Part shown: positions 55,079 through 64,000 of the stretch, piece by piece
How the letters are laid out: each line of letters starts with the position of its first letter
Numbering within the stretch: the first letter of the stretch is position 1
DNA from: Collimonas arenae
Lineage (GTDB): Bacteria; Pseudomonadota; Gammaproteobacteria; Burkholderiales; Burkholderiaceae_D
NCBI RefSeq assembly: GCF_001584165.1
Contig: NZ_CP013233.1
Coordinates: forward strand, 3,604,620 to 3,668,619
Direction: 5' to 3'
DNA length: 64,000 nucleotides
Program-made: the position numbers and the translations under genes
Notes under the pieces: model-generated
Database searches by the model: none
The model's input: the letters and a program-made list of their open reading frames with translations, nothing else
What the model was told of the DNA's origin: nothing

Positions 55079-55608
55079 AAGCCGACCACGCCTTCGTGCT
55101 CCAGCAGCCAGCGTTTGACCCGAATATGAAAACCGTCTTCTTCATCGTGATGGGAAAATCCGCCAATGCCGCCGGCAGCAGTGACCCGATGACAGGGGAT
55201 CACCAAGGGAAACCAATTCGATCCGCAAGCCTGGCCGACTGCACGCGGCGCCGACTCCACCAGCTTGGCGACCTGGCCGTAAGTGAGCACCTGGCCACGC
55301 GGGATCGCTGCAATCGCTTTCCAGACCTTGTGCTGAAAAGCCGTGCCGAGCGGCGCCAGAGGCAGGTCGAAACGGAAATCGGGTTGCTCGAAATAGCGGC
55401 CAACCTGCTGCACGACGCGTTCCGCCAGCGCATCGCTCGCATCTTTTTCGTGGAATGAGGAAGGCAGATAGACCAGCTCGCGTACCAGGCCGGCGTCGGT
55501 GCGAATGCCGATCGCGCCGAACGGCGCGGCCACGACAGCGGAGAAATGCTGCGCGGGCAGCTGGCCGCCAGTGGCGCGTTTGAGTGGACTATCAGAAATG
55601 ATATTCAT
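55075..55608 (-). CDS. ogt: Methylated-DNA-protein-cysteine methyltransferase
   Basis: A 177-residue O6-methylguanine repair protein. The acceptor motif is IPCHRV near residue 145, preceded by GTAFQHKVWKAIAAIPRGQVLTYGQVA, the conserved core. ATG 55608 (MNIISDSPLKRATG) is the likely start; the ORF continues to 55905 through an intergenic terminator and is not credible there. It is coupled to xerD by overlapping stop and start. Confidence 0.9.
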   Translation of the reverse strand: MNIISDSPLKRATGGQLPAQHFSAVVAAPFGAIGIRTDAGLVRELVYLPSSFHEKDASDALAERVVQQVGRYFEQPDFRFDLPLAPLGTAFQHKVWKAIAAIPRGQVLTYGQVAKLVESAPRAVGQACGSNWFPLVIPCHRVTAAGGIGGFSHHDEEDGFHIRVKRWLLEHEGVVGL

Positions 55609-55728
55609 GCTGCAGGGCCTATTCACATATTCACATTTGATTTGAGAGTGCCAACCTGCGGCCAGCACGCGCTTTGCTTGAAACGCCTCTCCTACATCGA
55701 ATAATGCTAACAGACCTGAGCATAAAAT

Positions 55729-55755
55729 AAAAAAGGCGCATCTGACGATGCGCCT
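55729..55755 (-). terminator. Terminator upstream of ogt
   Basis: Perfect nine-base stem AGGCGCATC (55734-55742) with GATGCGCCT (55747-55755), four-base loop; on the minus strand six T follow. It ends a minus-strand transcript that starts upstream, where a possible small gene lies. Confidence 0.8.
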
Positions 55756-55791
55756 CAAATTGCTTCTATATGCACTCCCGGCTGTTTCGAC

Positions 55792-55935
55792 AGCTTCATT
55801 TGGAATGCACGGTCTCCTCAGTATCCCCGGTATCAATACCGTTCTTATGCACCACCACCTTAAAATATTCAATATCGTCGGCGCCGTTCCTGCCGACATG
55901 CTCAAAAATCTGAATTCTGTGTCACATACCTACTA
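55792..55935 (-). CDS. Possible small acidic protein, frame uncertain
   Basis: Just before the terminator the minus strand reads EHVGRNGADDIEYFKVVVHK then NGIDTGDTEETVHSK and stop. This has protein-like composition but no start codon in its own frame. A GTG in another frame upstream reads MTQNSDF and joins it if one T of a five-T run is removed, giving about 42 residues. The presence of a clean terminator supports a transcript. The reading is tentative. Confidence 0.25.
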
Positions 55936-56099
55936 CTGCCGGAAACCGAAATCCGGTTCAATCTGCCGCACCGTTAAGTAGCAATATCAAATTGTGGTCG
56001 CACTGTAACAGGTGTTACTACGATTTAACAAATAATTTATATGAATCATTTTGGTGAAACAACATAGGTTTTCACTAAACCCCTATCAAATAAACACCG

Positions 56100-56121
56100 T
56101 TAATTTCCACGTGGAAATTAA
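56100..56121. promoter_or_regulatory. Perfect 22-bp palindrome upstream of the AEC transporter gene
   Basis: TTAATTTCCACGTGGAAATTAA is a perfect palindrome centred on CACGTG. It lies about 145 bases before the transporter start. Such a site would suit a dimeric repressor; no matching regulator gene is next to it. Confidence 0.5.
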
Positions 56122-56266
56122 TATTAAAGACTTGCGCCAAGACGTTCCCATATAAAATGAGCGGCCAAATGTTCGCATGGTAATTTCCTGTGCAAACTGC
56201 GGCCAGACCAGGCTAGCGACATTCAGCTGCCGACACGCAATGCCTTTCACCAATATCCACCACTTC

Positions 56267-57160
56267 ATGTACATCGTCAACCTGCTGCTCCCCGACTTCA
56301 CACTGATCCTGATTGGAGTCATCCTGCGCCGCCTGAGCAATTGGGGTAGCGATTTCTGGACCGGAGCGGAAAAGCTGGTGTATTTCCTGTTGTTCCCGGC
56401 GCTACTGTTCTACTCCACCGCACGCACGCCGCTGCGCTTCGACACCAGCGGCAAGATGCTAGCGGTCGGCTTGCTGGCGCTGCTTGGCGCCATCGTCCTG
56501 ACCTGGCTCGGCAAGCCGTGGATCAAGGCGGCGCCGATGGATTACGAATCCGGCATGCAAACCGGCTATCGCTTCAATTCCTATATGGCGCTGGCGTTAG
56601 CGGCACGGTTGGGCGGCGAGGAGGCCACCGGCATGATGGCGTTACTGATCGGTTTCGGCGTCCCTTTGTGCAATCTGGCTGCGGTGCATGCGCTGGCGCA
56701 CAAGAATGGCGGCCTGTTCAAGGAACTGGCGCGTAATCCGCTGCTGATCGCTACCGCCTGCGGATTACTGTACAGCTTGCTGGGGTTGCCAATGCCGGAA
56801 GTCGCCGGTGCAGTCTTGTCGCGCCTCGGCAGTGCCGCGCTGGCATTGGGCCTGTTGCTGGTCGGCGCCGGTCTGCATTTGACCGGAGTCCAGCGCGCCA
56901 AGGCGCTGTCGGCCTATTTACTGGCGGTGAAACTGCTGGCGTTGCCAACTCTGGCTTTCCTGATCGGACAGTGGTTCAGGCTGGCGCCAGCGCAATTGCA
57001 GATCGTAGTGCTGTTTTGTGCGTTGCCGACCGCATCCAGTTCCTACATCCTGGCCGCCCGGATGGGTGGCAATGGTCCTCTGGTGGCTTTCCTGATTTCC
57101 GCCGGCACCATGCTGTCGGCGCTGACGCTACCGTTCTGGTTGTGGATGCTGCAACACTGA
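56267..57160 (+). CDS. AEC (auxin efflux carrier) family transporter
   Basis: A 297-residue membrane protein from ATG 56267 (MYIVNLLLPDFTLILIGVIL); in-frame ATGs at 56177 and 56240 are less likely. About ten hydrophobic helices are expected, in two halves, with GYRFNSYMALALAARLGG and ASSSYILAARMGGNG near the conserved crossover regions. AEC proteins export or import organic acids such as malate or malonate. The 3' end overlaps queG on the other strand by 33 bases. Substrate unknown. Confidence 0.85.
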   Translation: MYIVNLLLPDFTLILIGVILRRLSNWGSDFWTGAEKLVYFLLFPALLFYSTARTPLRFDTSGKMLAVGLLALLGAIVLTWLGKPWIKAAPMDYESGMQTGYRFNSYMALALAARLGGEEATGMMALLIGFGVPLCNLAAVHALAHKNGGLFKELARNPLLIATACGLLYSLLGLPMPEVAGAVLSRLGSAALALGLLLVGAGLHLTGVQRAKALSAYLLAVKLLALPTLAFLIGQWFRLAPAQLQIVVLFCALPTASSSYILAARMGGNGPLVAFLISAGTMLSALTLPFWLWMLQH

Positions 57161-58273
57161 GGAATCGCTGCGAGCCGCTCCGTGTTGCTGCAAGGCCCAT
57201 TCGACATGCTCGCGCACCAGCTCGGATGGATCGTCGATGCGCGCACGCAGGGCTGCCACAATCTCCTGCGTACTCACATCGGCCGCGGCGGCGTTGCCTA
57301 AACCCACCGCCATGTTGCGCAACCAGCGCTGATAGCCGATGCGACGAATCGGACTGCCTTCCATGCGGCTGTTGAATTGCGTTTCAGTCCAGCCGAACAA
57401 TTCCACCAGCGTGGCCTGATCCAAGCCGTTGCGTACATCGAAATCGCCCAGCGTGGACGGCTGCGCGAATTTGTTCCAGGGACAAAACAGCTGGCAATCG
57501 TCGCAACCATACACCCGGTTGCCGATCAGCGGCCGCAACTCAAGCGGGATGCTGCCTTTCAGCTCGATCGTCAGGTAAGAGATGCAACGCCGGGCGTCCA
57601 GCCGATAAGGGCCGACAATCGCCTTGGTCGGACAAACATCGATGCAGGCGCTGCACTGGCCGCAATGCGAACTGACCGGCGCATCCAGCGGCAGCGGCAG
57701 ATCGGTCAGGATTTCACCGAGGAAGAAGAACGATCCTGCCTCGCGGTTGAGCAATAAGGTGTGCTTGCCGCGCCAGCCTAAACCGGCCTTCTGCGCCAGC
57801 GCCACTTCCATCACCGGCGCCGAATCGGTGAATACCCGGTAACCGAATTCGCCGATTTCATCCTTGATGCGGTCGGCCAGCTGCTGCAGGCGCGAGCGCA
57901 ACACCTTGTGATAATCGCGGCCACGCGCATACAGCGAGACCGTAGCCGTAGCCGCCGCCTTCCCCAGCCGGGCTTGCTCACGCAGGCGCCATTGACCGTC
58001 ATCGCCCTGGTACTCGCGCGGCAGGTAGTCCATGCGCGCCACAATCGCCCGAATCGTTCCGGGCACCAATTCTGCAGGCCGGGCGCGCTTCATTCCGTGC
58101 GCTGCCATATAATCCATCTCACCGTGATAGCCAAGCTCCAGCCACGCCTGAAAACCCGCCTCCTGTTGCGCCAGGTCGACGTCGGAAATGCGGATATCAG
58201 CAAAGCCAAGCTCCCGCCCCCATGCCTTGATGGTGGTGGCCAGAGCGATTAAATTGTGATCCGTTGCAAGCAT
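57128..58273 (-). CDS. queG: Epoxyqueuosine reductase
   Basis: A 381-residue cobalamin- and iron-sulfur-dependent enzyme that reduces epoxyqueuosine to queuosine in tRNA. Ferredoxin-type ligands are seen as HCGQCSACIDVCPTKAI and CDDCQLFCPWN, each supporting a [4Fe-4S] cluster; the corrinoid-binding core lies before them (about 1-180). HEAT-like repeats at the C-terminus bind tRNA. It is divergent from tsaE. Confidence 0.94.
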   Translation of the reverse strand: MLATDHNLIALATTIKAWGRELGFADIRISDVDLAQQEAGFQAWLELGYHGEMDYMAAHGMKRARPAELVPGTIRAIVARMDYLPREYQGDDGQWRLREQARLGKAAATATVSLYARGRDYHKVLRSRLQQLADRIKDEIGEFGYRVFTDSAPVMEVALAQKAGLGWRGKHTLLLNREAGSFFFLGEILTDLPLPLDAPVSSHCGQCSACIDVCPTKAIVGPYRLDARRCISYLTIELKGSIPLELRPLIGNRVYGCDDCQLFCPWNKFAQPSTLGDFDVRNGLDQATLVELFGWTETQFNSRMEGSPIRRIGYQRWLRNMAVGLGNAAAADVSTQEIVAALRARIDDPSELVREHVEWALQQHGAARSDSSVLQHPQPER

Positions 58274-58320
58274 CGAGCAGGTATTCCGGGAAGACTTTAT
58301 ATAGAGGACTATGTTACGTG

Positions 58321-58805
58321 ATGCCGCATTTTACTACCCACCTGCATGATGAAGCCGGCACCAACGCCTTGGGCGCGGCATTGGCACGGGCTTTGCTGCC
58401 CGGACTTTCGATCCATCTGCAGGGCGATCTCGGCGCCGGCAAGACCGCTCTGACGCGTGCTTTGCTGCACGCCGCTGGCTACCAGGGCCACGTCAAGAGT
58501 CCAACTTACACTCTTGCGGAACCTTATGCCATTCAGATCGATCAACAGACGGTCGAATTGATCCATTTCGACTTGTACCGGATGGCGAGTCCAGACGAAT
58601 TTCTGGAGGCCGGTTTCCGGGAACACTTCAACAGCACCAACGTCTGTATCGTCGAGTGGCCGGAAAAGGGGCACCAGCGTTGCCGGAGCCCGACATTCGT
58701 GTATTACTCAGTGTTTCCGGCAAAGGACGTGATGTAGAATTGCAGGCGTTATCTGATAAGGGTAGTCAATGTCTCGCTCGACTGAAATTTGCACCAAACC
58801 TCTAA
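58321..58805 (+). CDS. tsaE: tRNA threonylcarbamoyladenosine ATPase TsaE, frameshifted as given
   Basis: ATPase needed for t6A37 tRNA modification. P-loop HLQGDLGAGKTALTRALL is near residue 40, with VKSPTYTLAEPY and LIHFDLYRM after it. The frame breaks after VEWPEKG at about 58668-58671: four G should be five. The restored frame reads APALPEPDIRVLLSVSGKGR and ends at 58805, giving 161 residues, normal for TsaE. It would overlap the amidase start by 37 bases, the usual tsaE-amiC coupling. TsaE is generally essential, so a missing base in the sequence is likely. Confidence 0.87.
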
Positions 58806-60145
58806 AGTCAAAAATCCGCCGGACTGTCCTCAAGGCCGGCGGCACGTTGCTTATTTCAGTCCTCGCGCCGATGTCCGCGCGCGCCGCGCAAATTGTCGCG
58901 GTGCGGGTCTGGCCAGCAGAAGACTACACCCGCGTCACGCTGGAAAATGACGCCGAACTGAAGACCTCCCATTTCCTGGTGCAGAATCCGGACCGGATGG
59001 TGGTTGACATCGAAGGCATCGAACTCAATCCGACCTTGAAGGAACTGGTCGCCAAGATCCAGCCTAACGACCCTTACATCAAGCAGGTCCGTGTCGGCCA
59101 GAATCGTCCGAATGTGGTGCGGCTGGTGTTCGACCTGAAGGAAGAAGTCAAGCCGCAGGTATTTACCTTGCCGCCGGTTGGCAATTACCAGCATCGGCTG
59201 GTATTCGACCTGTACCCGGTCAATCCGCCCGACCCGATCGCGGCGATGATCGAAAAAGGCGAATGGCCGAGCGGCTCTACCGTCGATCCAGCACCGCAGG
59301 TGGCTCAAGCGCAGCCGCCGCAACCACAGGCGCAGCCACCAAAACCGCAACCCCAGATACCTCAGCCACAACCCGAGCAGCCGCAAATTGCACGGATCGA
59401 TCCCAAGCCGGACCGTACCCCGACTCCCGGTCTGACGCGCATGATCACCATCGCTCTCGATCCCGGCCATGGCGGGGAAGATCCGGGCGCCACCGGGCGT
59501 GGCGGCAATCGTGAAAAAGACGTGGTGCTGTCGATCGCCAAACGCCTCAAGGCCAAGATTGAGCAGCAGCCGAACATGCGTGTGATGCTGACCCGCGACG
59601 CCGATTTCTTCGTCCCGCTCGGCGTGCGCGTGCAAAAAGCGCGCAAGGTGCAGGCTGACCTGTTCGTCTCCATCCATGCCGACGCCTTCGTCACGCCAAC
59701 CGCGCGCGGCTCATCGGTATTCGCCCTGTCGGAAAAAGGCGCCACATCCACCGCCGCACGCTGGATGGCCAACAAGGAAAACTCGGCCGACCTGATCGGT
59801 GGCATCAACATCAAGAGCCATGACAAGCAATTGGCCAGCGTCTTGCTGGATTTATCGACCACGGCCCAGATCAACGACAGCATGAAACTCGGCAGCGCAG
59901 TGCTGAGCGAAATCGGCGGCATCAACAAATTGCACAAGGGCGCGGTAGAGCAAGCCGGCTTCGCGGTGCTAAAGGCGCCAGATATCCCAAGCATCCTGAT
60001 CGAAACCGCGTTCATTTCCAATCCGGAAGAAGAAGCCAAGCTGACCGACAATGCTTACCAGGACCAGATGGCCGATGCCGTCTTGAAAGGCATCAAGAAG
60101 TATTTCTCCCACAATCCGCCGTTGGCCAGAAACCGCCTGACCTGA
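58769..60145 (+). CDS. amiC: N-acetylmuramoyl-L-alanine amidase with AMIN domain (AmiC type)
   Basis: A 458-residue periplasmic amidase that splits daughter-cell peptidoglycan. The N-terminus has a Tat-type signal (RRTVLKAGGTLLISVLAPMS), then the AMIN septal-targeting domain (about 45-145), a Pro/Gln-rich linker (about 170-220), and Amidase_3 with zinc ligands in LDPGHGGEDPGA, a Glu in the GNREKDVVLS segment, and FVSIHADAF; ETAFISNPEEE carries the catalytic Glu. Tat export is typical of AmiA/AmiC. It follows tsaE, as in many proteobacteria. Confidence 0.93.
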   Translation: MSRSTEICTKPLKSKIRRTVLKAGGTLLISVLAPMSARAAQIVAVRVWPAEDYTRVTLENDAELKTSHFLVQNPDRMVVDIEGIELNPTLKELVAKIQPNDPYIKQVRVGQNRPNVVRLVFDLKEEVKPQVFTLPPVGNYQHRLVFDLYPVNPPDPIAAMIEKGEWPSGSTVDPAPQVAQAQPPQPQAQPPKPQPQIPQPQPEQPQIARIDPKPDRTPTPGLTRMITIALDPGHGGEDPGATGRGGNREKDVVLSIAKRLKAKIEQQPNMRVMLTRDADFFVPLGVRVQKARKVQADLFVSIHADAFVTPTARGSSVFALSEKGATSTAARWMANKENSADLIGGINIKSHDKQLASVLLDLSTTAQINDSMKLGSAVLSEIGGINKLHKGAVEQAGFAVLKAPDIPSILIETAFISNPEEEAKLTDNAYQDQMADAVLKGIKKYFSHNPPLARNRLT

Positions 60146-60170
60146 CCCTGCATCCAGCGGGGTCTAAAGC

Positions 60171-60212
60171 AACAAGGGCCTGATGCAATCAATGCATCAG
60201 GCCCTTGTTTCA
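60171..60212. terminator. Bidirectional terminator after amiC
   Basis: Seventeen-base perfect stem, AACAAGGGCCTGATGCA (60171-60187) with its reverse complement at 60193-60209 and a five-base loop. T-run follows on the plus strand. It separates amiC from the convergent DedA gene. Confidence 0.9.
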
Positions 60213-60257
60213 TTCCCACAGCGTTATTGCAAACACGTGGGAATTTCTTTGAGCAGA

Positions 60258-60902
60258 TTACGCGCCGCGCAGCTTGCGGTACAGCTTCCAGAGCGCTCCC
60301 GCCGCCACCGGAACCACCGCAGCGCCTACACCGATCAGCACAATGGTGTTCAGATGATCGCGGATGATCGGGATATTGCCGAAGAAATAGCCCGCAGTCA
60401 CCAGACCGACAACCCATAACAGGGCGCCGGTAATATTGAAGAACTGGAATTTCGAGAACGTCATTTCCGATACGCCAGCCACAAACGGTGCGAAAGTCCG
60501 CACGATCGGCACAAAACGCGACAGGATGATGGTCTTGCCGCCGTGATGTTCGTAGAACGCATGCGTCTTTTGCAGCGCCGCCTTGTCCAGCCAGCGATAA
60601 TCGTGGGTATAGACTTTATGCCCGATCAGGCTACCGATCCAGTAATTCAAGGTGTTGCCGGTCGTTGCCGCAATAATCAGCAAACCAATCAGGACCCAGA
60701 TGTTCATCTCACCGGTCGCACAAAATGCGCCTGCGACAAACAGCAAGGTATCGCCAGGCAAAAACGGCAGCACAACTAAACCGGTTTCGCAAAAAACAAT
60801 CAGGAACAACACCATGTATATCAGCGTGCCGTATTCCTTAATCAAGAAGCCAAGGGATTTATCGACATGCAGGATGACATCGATGAATTGCATAAAGTCC
60901 AT
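60258..60902 (-). CDS. DedA/SNARE-associated family membrane protein
   Basis: A 214-residue DedA family protein. The conserved segment ETGLVVLPFLPGDTLLFVAGA near residue 40 and GNTLNYWIGSLIGHKVY and ILSRFVPIVRTFAPFVAGVSEM are hallmarks. About four to five membrane helices. Members flip or transport undecaprenyl phosphate or other lipids and maintain proton gradient; specific function here is not assigned. Confidence 0.9.
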   Translation of the reverse strand: MDFMQFIDVILHVDKSLGFLIKEYGTLIYMVLFLIVFCETGLVVLPFLPGDTLLFVAGAFCATGEMNIWVLIGLLIIAATTGNTLNYWIGSLIGHKVYTHDYRWLDKAALQKTHAFYEHHGGKTIILSRFVPIVRTFAPFVAGVSEMTFSKFQFFNITGALLWVVGLVTAGYFFGNIPIIRDHLNTIVLIGVGAAVVPVAAGALWKLYRKLRGA

Positions 60903-61047
60903 AAGTGATTTTCCTCAGTTAGCGCGGGAATAATACACTACGAAAGACAGCAAAAAGACAGATCGACCGCCTGATTATGTTTGCGCTGCCAAAAAAATCC
61001 TTTCAACAAGCCAGGTGGCAACTCTCAGCCGGCGCCCGGCGCTTCGG

Positions 61048-61053
61048 TATAAT
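61048..61053 (+). promoter_or_regulatory. -10 element close to mutL start
   Basis: TATAAT at 61048-61053 ends six bases before the mutL ATG at 61060. If used, the transcript would be leaderless. No good -35 was seen, so it may be coincidental. Confidence 0.3.
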
Positions 61054-61059
61054 CGCCAC

Positions 61060-62937
61060 ATGAATGCACCGCTCTCCCCTATCCGTCCGATCCAGCAACT
61101 GCCGGACAACCTGATTTCGCAAATCGCCGCCGGTGAAGTGGTCGAACGGCCATCCGCCGTGGTCAAGGAACTATTGGAAAACGCGCTCGACGCCGGCTCC
61201 AGCCAGATCACGGTGCGATTGGAACAAGGCGGCGTCAAGCGCATCGCCATCACCGACAACGGCCGTGGCATCACACCCGAGCAATTGCCGTTGGCGCTGG
61301 CGCGCCACGCGACCTCCAAAATCGCCTCGCTAAACGACCTGGAAAACGTTGCCACGCTAGGTTTTCGCGGTGAAGCGCTGGCCTCGATCGCCTCGGTATC
61401 GCAACTGACGCTGACCTCGCGCACCGCCGACGCCACGCACGCCTCGGAAATCGACGGCAGCACGCTGGCCGTGACGCCATCGTCCGGCGCCCAAGGCACC
61501 ACCGTCGATGTGCAAGACCTCTATTTCAATACGCCGGCCCGGCGCAAGTTCTTGAAATCGGAACAGACCGAATTCGGCCATTGCGCGGAAGTGGTGCGAC
61601 GGATCGCCCTGGCGCGGCCGGATGTATCCTTCTCGCTGACCCATAACGGCAAGACAATCGACCACTGGAACGTCACCGAAATGGCGAAGCGCAGCGCCAG
61701 CATCCTCGGCAGCGAGTTCGCCAACGCCCGCCTGGCGCTGGACGAAGGGGCCGGACCGCTGCGGCTGCACGGCTTTGTCGGCTTGCCGACCGCTTCCAAG
61801 GCGCGCGCCGACGCCCAATATTTCTACGTCAACGGCCGTTTCGTGCGCGACAAGCTGCTGGTGCATGCGGTGCGCGCCGCCTATCAGGATGTGCTGCACG
61901 GCGACCGCTACCCATCGTATGTGCTGGGATTGGACCTGGACCCGGCGCTGGTCGACGTCAATGTCCACCCATCGAAAATCGAAGTGCGCTTCCGCGACAG
62001 CCGCGCCGTGCACCAATTCGTATTCCACGCCGTCAGCCGCGCGCTGGCGCAAACTTCGGCCACCTCTTTTGGCGCGACACCGGCGCCGCTGGCCGCACCC
62101 ACCGGCGCCATGCCCTGGATTCGCGGCTCGCAGGAGCACTTGCAGGCGATCTTGCAACCAGCAGCGCAACCGCTACAGCACCAGACTTCATTTGGCCCGC
62201 AGTTTGCACCGGCCACGCATGGCGTCGCCCAGACCGCCGCCAACTACGGCGCACTGTTTGCCGATGGCGACCGCACTCCAGGCAATACCAATGGCTATGC
62301 CGCGAATACTGCGACAGCAGCTCCCGCCGCCAATCAAACCTTGCCGACCGACGATTTCCCGCTCGGCTTTGCACTGGCGCAACTACACGGCATTTATATC
62401 CTGGCGCAAAACACCAAGGGGCTGGTGCTGGTCGACATGCACGCGGCGCATGAACGCATCCTGTACGAACAATTGAAAGGCGCACTGGATGAAGATGCGA
62501 TGCAGGTGCAACCGCTGCTGATCCCGGTGACGTTCTTCGCCGATGCCGTCGAAGTCGGCACCGCCGAAGAAAACCGCGAGACCCTGCATGCACTGGGCTT
62601 CGACATCGCCGCCATGTCGCCCACTACGCTGGCGGTGCGCTCGGTCCCGGCCCTGCTGAAAAACGCCGATGCGCAAACGCTGGCGCGCGATGTGCTGCGC
62701 GACGTGCGCGAATTCGGCGGCTCCCGGGTCCTGGTCGAGCGTCGCAACGAACTGCTCGGCACGCTAGCCTGCCACACTGCCGTGCGCGCCAACCGCAGCC
62801 TGACCATCCCGGAAATGAACGCCCTGCTGCGCCAGATGGAAGCCACCGAACGCGCCGACCAGTGCAACCACGGCCGTCCAACCTGGAGCCAGTTGGCTCT
62901 GTCCGATTTGGACAAACTCTTTTTGCGCGGACAGTAA
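61060..62937 (+). CDS. mutL: DNA mismatch repair protein MutL
   Basis: A 625-residue mismatch-repair ATPase. GHKL motifs are [20 protein letters not shown] and LGFRGEAL; the middle has [14 protein letters not shown] variable linker (about 340-440) precedes the C-terminal dimerisation domain, which ends [20 protein letters not shown]. No DQHA-X2-E-X4-E endonuclease motif is seen; [13 protein letters not shown] is in that place, with conserved MHAAHER. ATG 61060 is preferred over 61015, whose extension is unconserved. miaA follows. Confidence 0.95.
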   Translation: MNAPLSPIRPIQQLPDNLISQIAAGEVVERPSAVVKELLENALDAGSSQITVRLEQGGVKRIAITDNGRGITPEQLPLALARHATSKIASLNDLENVATLGFRGEALASIASVSQLTLTSRTADATHASEIDGSTLAVTPSSGAQGTTVDVQDLYFNTPARRKFLKSEQTEFGHCAEVVRRIALARPDVSFSLTHNGKTIDHWNVTEMAKRSASILGSEFANARLALDEGAGPLRLHGFVGLPTASKARADAQYFYVNGRFVRDKLLVHAVRAAYQDVLHGDRYPSYVLGLDLDPALVDVNVHPSKIEVRFRDSRAVHQFVFHAVSRALAQTSATSFGATPAPLAAPTGAMPWIRGSQEHLQAILQPAAQPLQHQTSFGPQFAPATHGVAQTAANYGALFADGDRTPGNTNGYAANTATAAPAANQTLPTDDFPLGFALAQLHGIYILAQNTKGLVLVDMHAAHERILYEQLKGALDEDAMQVQPLLIPVTFFADAVEVGTAEENRETLHALGFDIAAMSPTTLAVRSVPALLKNADAQTLARDVLRDVREFGGSRVLVERRNELLGTLACHTAVRANRSLTIPEMNALLRQMEATERADQCNHGRPTWSQLALSDLDKLFLRGQ

Positions 62938-62942
62938 GCAGC

Positions 62943-63941
62943 ATGTCATCCTCTTCTGCATCATCCGCGCGCAAGCCGCTGGTCGTCGCCATCATGGGCC
63001 CGACCGCGTCCGGCAAAACCGCCTCCGCCCTGGAAATCGCACGCCACATTCCCTCCGAAATCATCTCGGTCGATTCGGCCCTGGTGTATCGCGGCATGGA
63101 CATCGGCACCGCCAAGCCCAGCGCCGAGGAACTGGCCGCCGTCCCGCACCACCTGATCGACATCATGGAGCCGACTCAATCCTATTCGGCCATGCAATTC
63201 CGCGACGATGCGCTACGCCTTTTCGCGGAAATCCACGCGCGCGGCAAGCTGGTGCTGATGGTCGGCGGCACCATGCTGTATTTCAAGGCCCTGCGCGACG
63301 GCCTCGACGAACTGCCGCAAGCCGATCCGGCGCTACGCGCCCGGCTCGACGCCGAAGCTGCCCAGATCGGCGTCCCCGGCATGCACGCCAAGCTAGCCCA
63401 GCTCGACCCGGTCACCGCCGCCCGCCTGAAACCCAACGACAGCCAGCGCATCCAGCGCGCGCTGGAAATCATTGAACTCAGCGGCCAGACCATGTCCTCG
63501 CTGCTGACCGACCGCCCCGCCCCCGAACTGCCGTTCGACACGTTGCCGCTGGCTTTGGAACCGTCCGACCGCAGCGTATTGCACCAGCGCATCGCCCAGC
63601 GTTTCGATTTGATGCTAGGTCAACAACATAACGGTCCGGTGGAGGGGGGATTGACGAAGGGTGGCTTAATACAGGAAGTAGAAACCCTGCGCGCCCGCGG
63701 CGACCTGCACCTCGGCTTGCCGTCGATGCGCTGCGTCGGCTATCGCCAGACCTGGGAATACCTGGACGGCCAGTACGGCTACCAGGAGCTACGCGAAAAA
63801 GGCATCGCCGCCACCCGCCAGTTGGCCAAGCGTCAACTGACCTGGCTGCGTTCCATGCCGGAACGCATCGTGATCGACTGCATCGGCAACCATGTCGCCG
63901 AGACCGTCCTGGAGACAGTCAGCAACGCCCTAAAACGATAA
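62943..63941 (+). CDS. miaA: tRNA dimethylallyltransferase
   Basis: A 332-residue tRNA A37 isopentenyltransferase that makes i6A. P-loop [16 protein letters not shown] lies near residue 19, followed by [20 protein letters not shown], the substrate-Asp region, and [13 protein letters not shown] and [15 protein letters not shown], conserved in MiaA. ATG 62943 follows the mutL stop (TAA at 62935-62937) by five bases, so the two form an operon; the ORF that extends upstream overlaps mutL and is not used. Confidence 0.95.
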   Translation: MSSSSASSARKPLVVAIMGPTASGKTASALEIARHIPSEIISVDSALVYRGMDIGTAKPSAEELAAVPHHLIDIMEPTQSYSAMQFRDDALRLFAEIHARGKLVLMVGGTMLYFKALRDGLDELPQADPALRARLDAEAAQIGVPGMHAKLAQLDPVTAARLKPNDSQRIQRALEIIELSGQTMSSLLTDRPAPELPFDTLPLALEPSDRSVLHQRIAQRFDLMLGQQHNGPVEGGLTKGGLIQEVETLRARGDLHLGLPSMRCVGYRQTWEYLDGQYGYQELREKGIAATRQLAKRQLTWLRSMPERIVIDCIGNHVAETVLETVSNALKR

Positions 63942-63988
63942 TAACGTCACAATTTTTGCCAAAAATTCGGGGCAAAATCCTGTTTTTC

Positions 63989-63994
63989 TTGACA
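63989..63994 (+). promoter_or_regulatory. Partial promoter at the right edge
   Basis: TTGACA at 63989-63994 could be the -35 element of a promoter for the next gene, which would lie outside the window. The -10 element cannot be seen. Confidence 0.3.
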
Positions 63995-64000
63995 GCTTTT

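Noticed and set aside
1..64000. tRNA, rRNA, integrase-type mobile element or prophage
   Set aside because: No clover-leaf, rRNA or transposase sequence was found; the one tyrosine recombinase reads as housekeeping XerD.

Overview
The window looks like chromosomal core sequence from a betaproteobacterium of the order Burkholderiales, most likely family Oxalobacteraceae (Collimonas/Herbaspirillum/Janthinobacterium-like). This is inferred from gene content and order: assimilatory cysI-DUF934-cysH-cysD-cysN-cobA, glnA-ntrB-ntrC, aceE-aceF with a betaproteobacterial proteasome homolog, an E3 with N-terminal lipoyl domains, and mutL-miaA. No phage, transposase, CRISPR array, rRNA or tRNA was seen. 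Gene density is high and the strands alternate in short operons.

Layout. 0-8.4 kb: a sulfur island with a CysB-type regulator, a TSUP exporter, and a tight operon for sulfate activation and reduction (sulfate to APS to sulfite to sulfide) ending in the siroheme gene cobA. 8.4-10.5 kb: four small minus-strand genes, including a stand-alone MgtC-type C-terminal domain behind a long leader. 10.6-14.2 kb: a LysR regulator, a sirohydrochlorin chelatase, and lptG/lptF facing pepA. 14.2-22.3 kb: pepA, exonuclease III, a LysE exporter divergent from an Lrp regulator, a marR-MFS operon, a hydrolase, a pseudouridine synthase and an acetyltransferase. 22.4-26.4 kb: prpE-prpD (propionate/2-methylcitrate) and a MliC-like lipoprotein. 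26.6-32.2 kb: nitrogen control (ntrC, ntrB, a DUF4124 protein, glnA) with a sigma-54 promoter and two NtrC sites upstream of glnA. 32.3-36.6 kb: a rhodanese, an acetyltransferase, a trans-3-hydroxyproline catabolic pair and a LivK-type binding protein. 36.8-40.4 kb: an SsuABC/TauABC-like ABC transporter with two binding proteins. 40.5-44.5 kb: an SDR protein, a ferredoxin-reductase protein, argD behind a leader-peptide/terminator region, and an NlpC/P60 lipoprotein. 44.5-51.6 kb: the pyruvate dehydrogenase cluster aceE-aceF-bph-lpdA. 51.9-60.9 kb: plsY, ybaK, xerD, ogt, an AEC transporter, queG, tsaE, an AmiC-type amidase and a DedA protein. 61-64 kb: mutL-miaA.

The most important caution is that seven genes (cysH, cobA, glnA, a proline-racemase-family gene with two events, aceF, aceE, tsaE) each read through only if one base per event is restored, nearly always in a short G or C run. 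Several are normally essential and restoring the base gives the canonical protein length, so consensus-sequence errors are much more likely than real pseudogenes. These genes are listed over their full span.

The most interesting biology is a peptide-coding, apparently leaderless attenuator-like region before argD, the proteasome homolog inside the PDH operon, an E3 subunit with two lipoyl domains, and the stand-alone MgtC-type domain with its long leader.
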